64,000 nucleotides of DNA from JAIRNF01 sp031551125 (lineage in GTDB: Bacteria; Bacteroidota; Bacteroidia; Bacteroidales; UBA932), in the NCBI GenBank assembly GCA_031551125.1, contig JAVBOB010000009.1:62001-126000 (forward strand), written 5' to 3'. Of this stretch, positions 61,023 to 64,000 are shown piece by piece (the stretch's first letter is position 1; each line of letters starts with the position of its first letter). The position numbers and the translations under genes are program-made. A model generated the notes under the pieces. The model saw only the letters and a list, made by a program, of their open reading frames with translations, searched no databases and was not told the DNA's origin.

Positions 61023-63203
61023 ATGCGTTTCTTTGTAAAAAAATATTCTTTTCCGGTAATCCTATGTATGCTGTTTGCTTTACTATGGGTGACGGGTTCT
61101 GCACAAAATTTTAAAGCGGCAGACAGATATTTTGAAGGGAAAGCTTATTCTCTTGCGCTGACAGCCTACGAGCAGGAGCAGGCTAAAGCAAATACAACGC
61201 AGGCTAAAGCTTATGCGCAATATAAAGTAGCTGAGTGTTTACTTGGAATGAACCATCCGGAGCAAAGCATTTCTTTTTTTGAAACAGCACTTCAGTCGGG
61301 ATATAACCAAGCATCTATTTACTTTTCGTATGGAAAAGCCCTGCAAATACTGGGACACTACAATGAGGCCAAGCAACAGTTTCAACGCTATCAGCAGCAG
61401 AACCCTGCCGATAAGCGTACTGCAAATTTGTTGGTATCATGTGATTTTGCCCTTTCCGATACAGAGAGCAATCCCTTGTATGCTCCTCTTCCGCTTAGCG
61501 TAACAAACACTTCCGGAAGCGAGTACGGCATTGCTTACTATCAGGGAGGGCTTATATACTCATCAACGGGGGCTGTCGGTTTTTCAAAAGATGTATCTCC
61601 CCGTACAGGCTTACCTCATTCGCAAATCTACTTTTCTCAAAAACAGGATACCGGCTACATGAGCGGTAGCTTGATAAACAGCATAGCGAAGGAAAACGTA
61701 AATGTCGGAACTTTTTGTTTTGATCCTGTTACCCACAAGCTATACTACTCCAGCTGCGAGGAGGGAGAGAAGAATTGCTACGTTAGCGAGGTAGAGGTAA
61801 AAAACGGAAAATATCGTGTACTTGGTAAGCTGAAGATAGGGAATAGCCTATATAGCATAGGGCATCCGTTTATTACAGATAACCGGATATATTTTACCTC
61901 CGCAATGAAGGGGGGGTATGGCGGTACAGATATTTGGTTTATTGACCGTAAGAAGGATAACCGCTGGGGTAGCCCGGTAAATACCGGCAGCGAAGTAAAC
62001 ACTCCCGGCAATGAAAGCTTCCCGTTTATTGATGGAGATAAGCTGTTTTTTGCATCAGATGGACAGGTTGGATATGGAGGGCTGGACATTTTCGTTTCGG
62101 ATATACGTAATGATGGGAAGATTGGAAAGGCGCAAAATATCGGCCGACCATTCAATACATCCTATGATGATTTTAACCTCATTATTGATAGTAACAGGCA
62201 AAACGGAATGCTGGTAAGCAATCGAAACAACATGTTGCAAAGTGACGATATATATACTTTTATCAACTTTCCCAGTCAGATTAAAATAAGCGGAATTATT
62301 TCATCTCCTTACAGTATACAAGCAGGAAATATTTCCATACAAATAGAATCGAACCGTGGAGAGCTGCAAACCATCAGCGTAGATGGCAATGGTGTCTATG
62401 AGGCTTATTTACTGCCTGATCGAGATTATACGATAGGTGTTCCATCCGTTGGCAGTATGGGCTATACAATGCAACGGGTAAGCACACAAGGTATCTGTGT
62501 TGAGGATATGCTTAATATAAACCTTGCGGCTTTGCCGGACAGTCAGCCTATACATGTTGCCGGTTTTGCTTATGATAATATGCGAAAAACGGGTATTCCC
62601 AATGCTAATATTATGATACAGCTGGATGGTGCCCCGTTTACTACGGTGCAAACCGATTTTTCAGGACGCTATACAGCTGACTTACCGCCAACAACCGGAA
62701 CTTATACATTTATACAGGATGTACCTGGTTATTTACCGGATGTAAAACAGCTAACATTAACAATGCCTAATTCTTCTAAGCCTAACAGCTACTCCGTTGA
62801 TTTCAGCCTGGTAGAATTGAAGAAGGGCGCGGAGTTTACAATAAGCGATATTCTATACGACTTTGATAAAGCCATGCTTAGCAAAATAGCCAAACAAAGC
62901 TTAAATTATTTGGTACGGCTATTGCATGAGTATCCTGCGATGAAAATATCCATATCATCACATACCGATGCTCGAGGAAATAGTGAGTATAACTTTAAGC
63001 TGTCAATGGCTCGTGCACATTCTGTAGAGCAATACCTTTTGGATAATGGAATAGACCCAAGCCGTTTTATATCCAAAGCATACGGTAAAAGCCGGCTGCT
63101 ATACCCCAATGCTAAAACAAGCGAAGAGCATCACCAAAACCGTCGGACTACCTTTAGCATTATAACGATGGGAGAAGGAGCTGTTGACAATAAAAAAGAA
63201 TAG
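61023..63203 (+). CDS. porE: PorE-like OmpA-family protein of the type IX secretion system
   Basis: A 726-residue exported protein with the PorE layout: signal peptide (to about SAQ28), TPR-like helices (about 30-140), PD40/WD40-like propeller repeats (about 165-420, for example NRIYFTSAMKGGYGGTDIW and DKLFFASDGQVGYGGLDIF), one or two carboxypeptidase-regulatory-like beta domains (about 425-600), and a C-terminal OmpA peptidoglycan-binding domain (ILYDFDKAML, SHTDARGNSEYN, QNRRTTF). PorE anchors T9SS parts to peptidoglycan in Porphyromonas. The next gene, porP/sprF, supports this. Other OmpA/TPR/PD40 proteins share the layout, so the symbol is a best fit. Confidence 0.85.
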   Translation: MRFFVKKYSFPVILCMLFALLWVTGSAQNFKAADRYFEGKAYSLALTAYEQEQAKANTTQAKAYAQYKVAECLLGMNHPEQSISFFETALQSGYNQASIYFSYGKALQILGHYNEAKQQFQRYQQQNPADKRTANLLVSCDFALSDTESNPLYAPLPLSVTNTSGSEYGIAYYQGGLIYSSTGAVGFSKDVSPRTGLPHSQIYFSQKQDTGYMSGSLINSIAKENVNVGTFCFDPVTHKLYYSSCEEGEKNCYVSEVEVKNGKYRVLGKLKIGNSLYSIGHPFITDNRIYFTSAMKGGYGGTDIWFIDRKKDNRWGSPVNTGSEVNTPGNESFPFIDGDKLFFASDGQVGYGGLDIFVSDIRNDGKIGKAQNIGRPFNTSYDDFNLIIDSNRQNGMLVSNRNNMLQSDDIYTFINFPSQIKISGIISSPYSIQAGNISIQIESNRGELQTISVDGNGVYEAYLLPDRDYTIGVPSVGSMGYTMQRVSTQGICVEDMLNINLAALPDSQPIHVAGFAYDNMRKTGIPNANIMIQLDGAPFTTVQTDFSGRYTADLPPTTGTYTFIQDVPGYLPDVKQLTLTMPNSSKPNSYSVDFSLVELKKGAEFTISDILYDFDKAMLSKIAKQSLNYLVRLLHEYPAMKISISSHTDARGNSEYNFKLSMARAHSVEQYLLDNGIDPSRFISKAYGKSRLLYPNAKTSEEHHQNRRTTFSIITMGEGAVDNKKE

Positions 63204-63223
63204 CCGCGCTATTATAACGCGGC
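63203..63223 (+). other. Intra-operon hairpin between porE-like gene and porP/sprF
   Basis: GCCGCG, 9-nt loop, CGCGGC with no T-run, 11 bp before the next ATG. It could stabilise or limit translation of the second gene. Confidence 0.5.
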
Positions 63224-63234
63224 ACACAAATTAT

Positions 63235-64000
63235 ATGTATTACAGTATTATACAAAGGGAAAAAGCAATCAGAAGCATTTTTGTGCTTTTGTGTATGGTT
63301 TTTGTGGGTGTAAAAGCAAGCGCTCAAACCGATATTCAGCTTAGCCAGCACATGTTTAACCGCACGAGCTATAATCCGGCGGCAACAGGTGCTTCTCAGT
63401 ATGTTAATATTGATTTGGATGTTCGTCAGCAATGGGTAGGCTGGGAAGGAGCACCAAGAACGCAACGGCTAAACGTACATAACTACTTTGAAAGCCTTCG
63501 TTCAGGCCTGGGGTTAGTTGCTATTCATGATAAGTTGGGTTTTGAGAACTGGCTGAATGCGAAGTTGGCCTATGCATTCCATGTTTTTCTCACGGAAAAC
63601 TCATACCTCTCATTAGGTATGGCGGCAGGGATACAGTATTCTTTCATCAACTTTGATAAGATTAATCCGCAAGACCCGATGCTGCCAGACCCGTTTACAT
63701 GGGATCTGACAAAGAAATTAAGCCCCGATTTTGATTTTGGCATGGAGTATAATACGGAACGATTTACAGTAGGAGCGTCGGCAACACATATTCAGCGTTC
63801 GGAGTCAAATGGACTGAGCCTTGAACCCGGACGGCACTACTACGGATACGTTAAGTACAAGTTCTCTCCAAACCCCAGCTGGGATATTACGCCATCCCTC
63901 TTTTTGCAAAATAGCCAAAAATCAACAGAATTTGAGGCTAACGTTCTCGCTATGGTAAACGATAAGTTCTGGCTTGGAGCATCGTTTCGGATGGACGATA
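63235..64000 (+). CDS. PorP/SprF family type IX secretion membrane protein, N-terminal part
   Basis: An open frame from ATG 63235 to the window edge (255 codons, no stop). It has a signal peptide (VFVGVKASAQ), the family-defining start of the mature protein (QLSQHMFNRTSYNPAATGAS), and RQQWVGWEGAPRTQ, followed by barrel-like strands. PorP/SprF proteins are outer-membrane partners that hold PorE or specific adhesins at the T9SS. It follows the porE-like gene by 31 bp in one operon. Confidence 0.92.
   Translation, partial: MYYSIIQREKAIRSIFVLLCMVFVGVKASAQTDIQLSQHMFNRTSYNPAATGASQYVNIDLDVRQQWVGWEGAPRTQRLNVHNYFESLRSGLGLVAIHDKLGFENWLNAKLAYAFHVFLTENSYLSLGMAAGIQYSFINFDKINPQDPMLPDPFTWDLTKKLSPDFDFGMEYNTERFTVGASATHIQRSESNGLSLEPGRHYYGYVKYKFSPNPSWDITPSLFLQNSQKSTEFEANVLAMVNDKFWLGASFRMDD

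Overview
The window comes from a bacterial chromosome of the phylum Bacteroidota, probably a Bacteroidales- or Marinilabiliales-like lineage. The evidence is phylum-typical genes: an S46 dipeptidyl peptidase, a fused SecDF, DAHP synthase with a C-terminal chorismate mutase, the gliding/type IX secretion (T9SS) genes gldE, gldD, a porE-like gene and porP/sprF, and DUF4837 and DUF3857 proteins. Promoters also follow the Bacteroidota pattern, with a TAnnTTTG -7 box and, where visible, TTTG about 20 bp upstream. No prophage, transposase, CRISPR array, rRNA operon or replication origin was seen.

Layout. 1-3.7 kb (minus): an outer-membrane barrel fragment, S46 peptidase, RNase HII and a superoxide-reductase-like protein. 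3.8-9.3 kb (plus): initiator tRNA-Met, a secreted unknown, secDF and a LolD-type ATPase. 9.3-14.3 kb (minus): rpsT, tRNA-Glu and a run of M23-like protein, dxr, rseP and a DUF4837 lipoprotein. 14.4-25.4 kb (plus): housekeeping genes rpiB-truB-queA, pyrH, frr, aroF/chorismate mutase, NDH-2, queD and polA. 25.6-31.4 kb (minus): dps, a secreted cysteine-peptidase-like protein, a small acidic protein, a visibly AT-rich NERD-nuclease/SF1-helicase gene and cardiolipin synthase. 31.6-43.4 kb: a barrel protein, mdh, a PPTase-gldD-gldE group, rlmN, ilvE, sppA, pgk and oxyR. 43.6-49.9 kb (minus): RNase R and two tandem DUF3857 proteins. 50.3-64 kb: gpmI, a DUF3109 protein, an acidic duplicated protein, rnhA and radC (convergent, overlapping), tRNA-Ala, two TonB paralogues, a DedA protein, class II ribonucleotide reductase, and the porE-like and porP/sprF pair running off the end.

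Most of the window is core metabolism, translation and envelope biogenesis. Envelope functions dominate: SecDF, LolD, RseP, SppA, TonB, T9SS/gliding parts, cardiolipin synthase and the M23-like protein. A smaller oxidative-stress theme is formed by OxyR with both redox cysteines, Dps and the superoxide-reductase-like protein.

The intergenic DNA is unusually repeat-rich. At least six families of short palindromic or inverted-repeat elements recur, and between queA and pyrH they are nested inside one another. The best candidate for an accessory, possibly defensive, gene is the AT-rich nuclease-helicase at 27797-29845. Other points worth attention are an M23 protein that lost both catalytic histidines, a DUF3857 pair with one active-looking and one degenerate transglutaminase, a 24-bp perfect hairpin after polA, and a structured non-coding stretch ahead of the ribonucleotide reductase gene.
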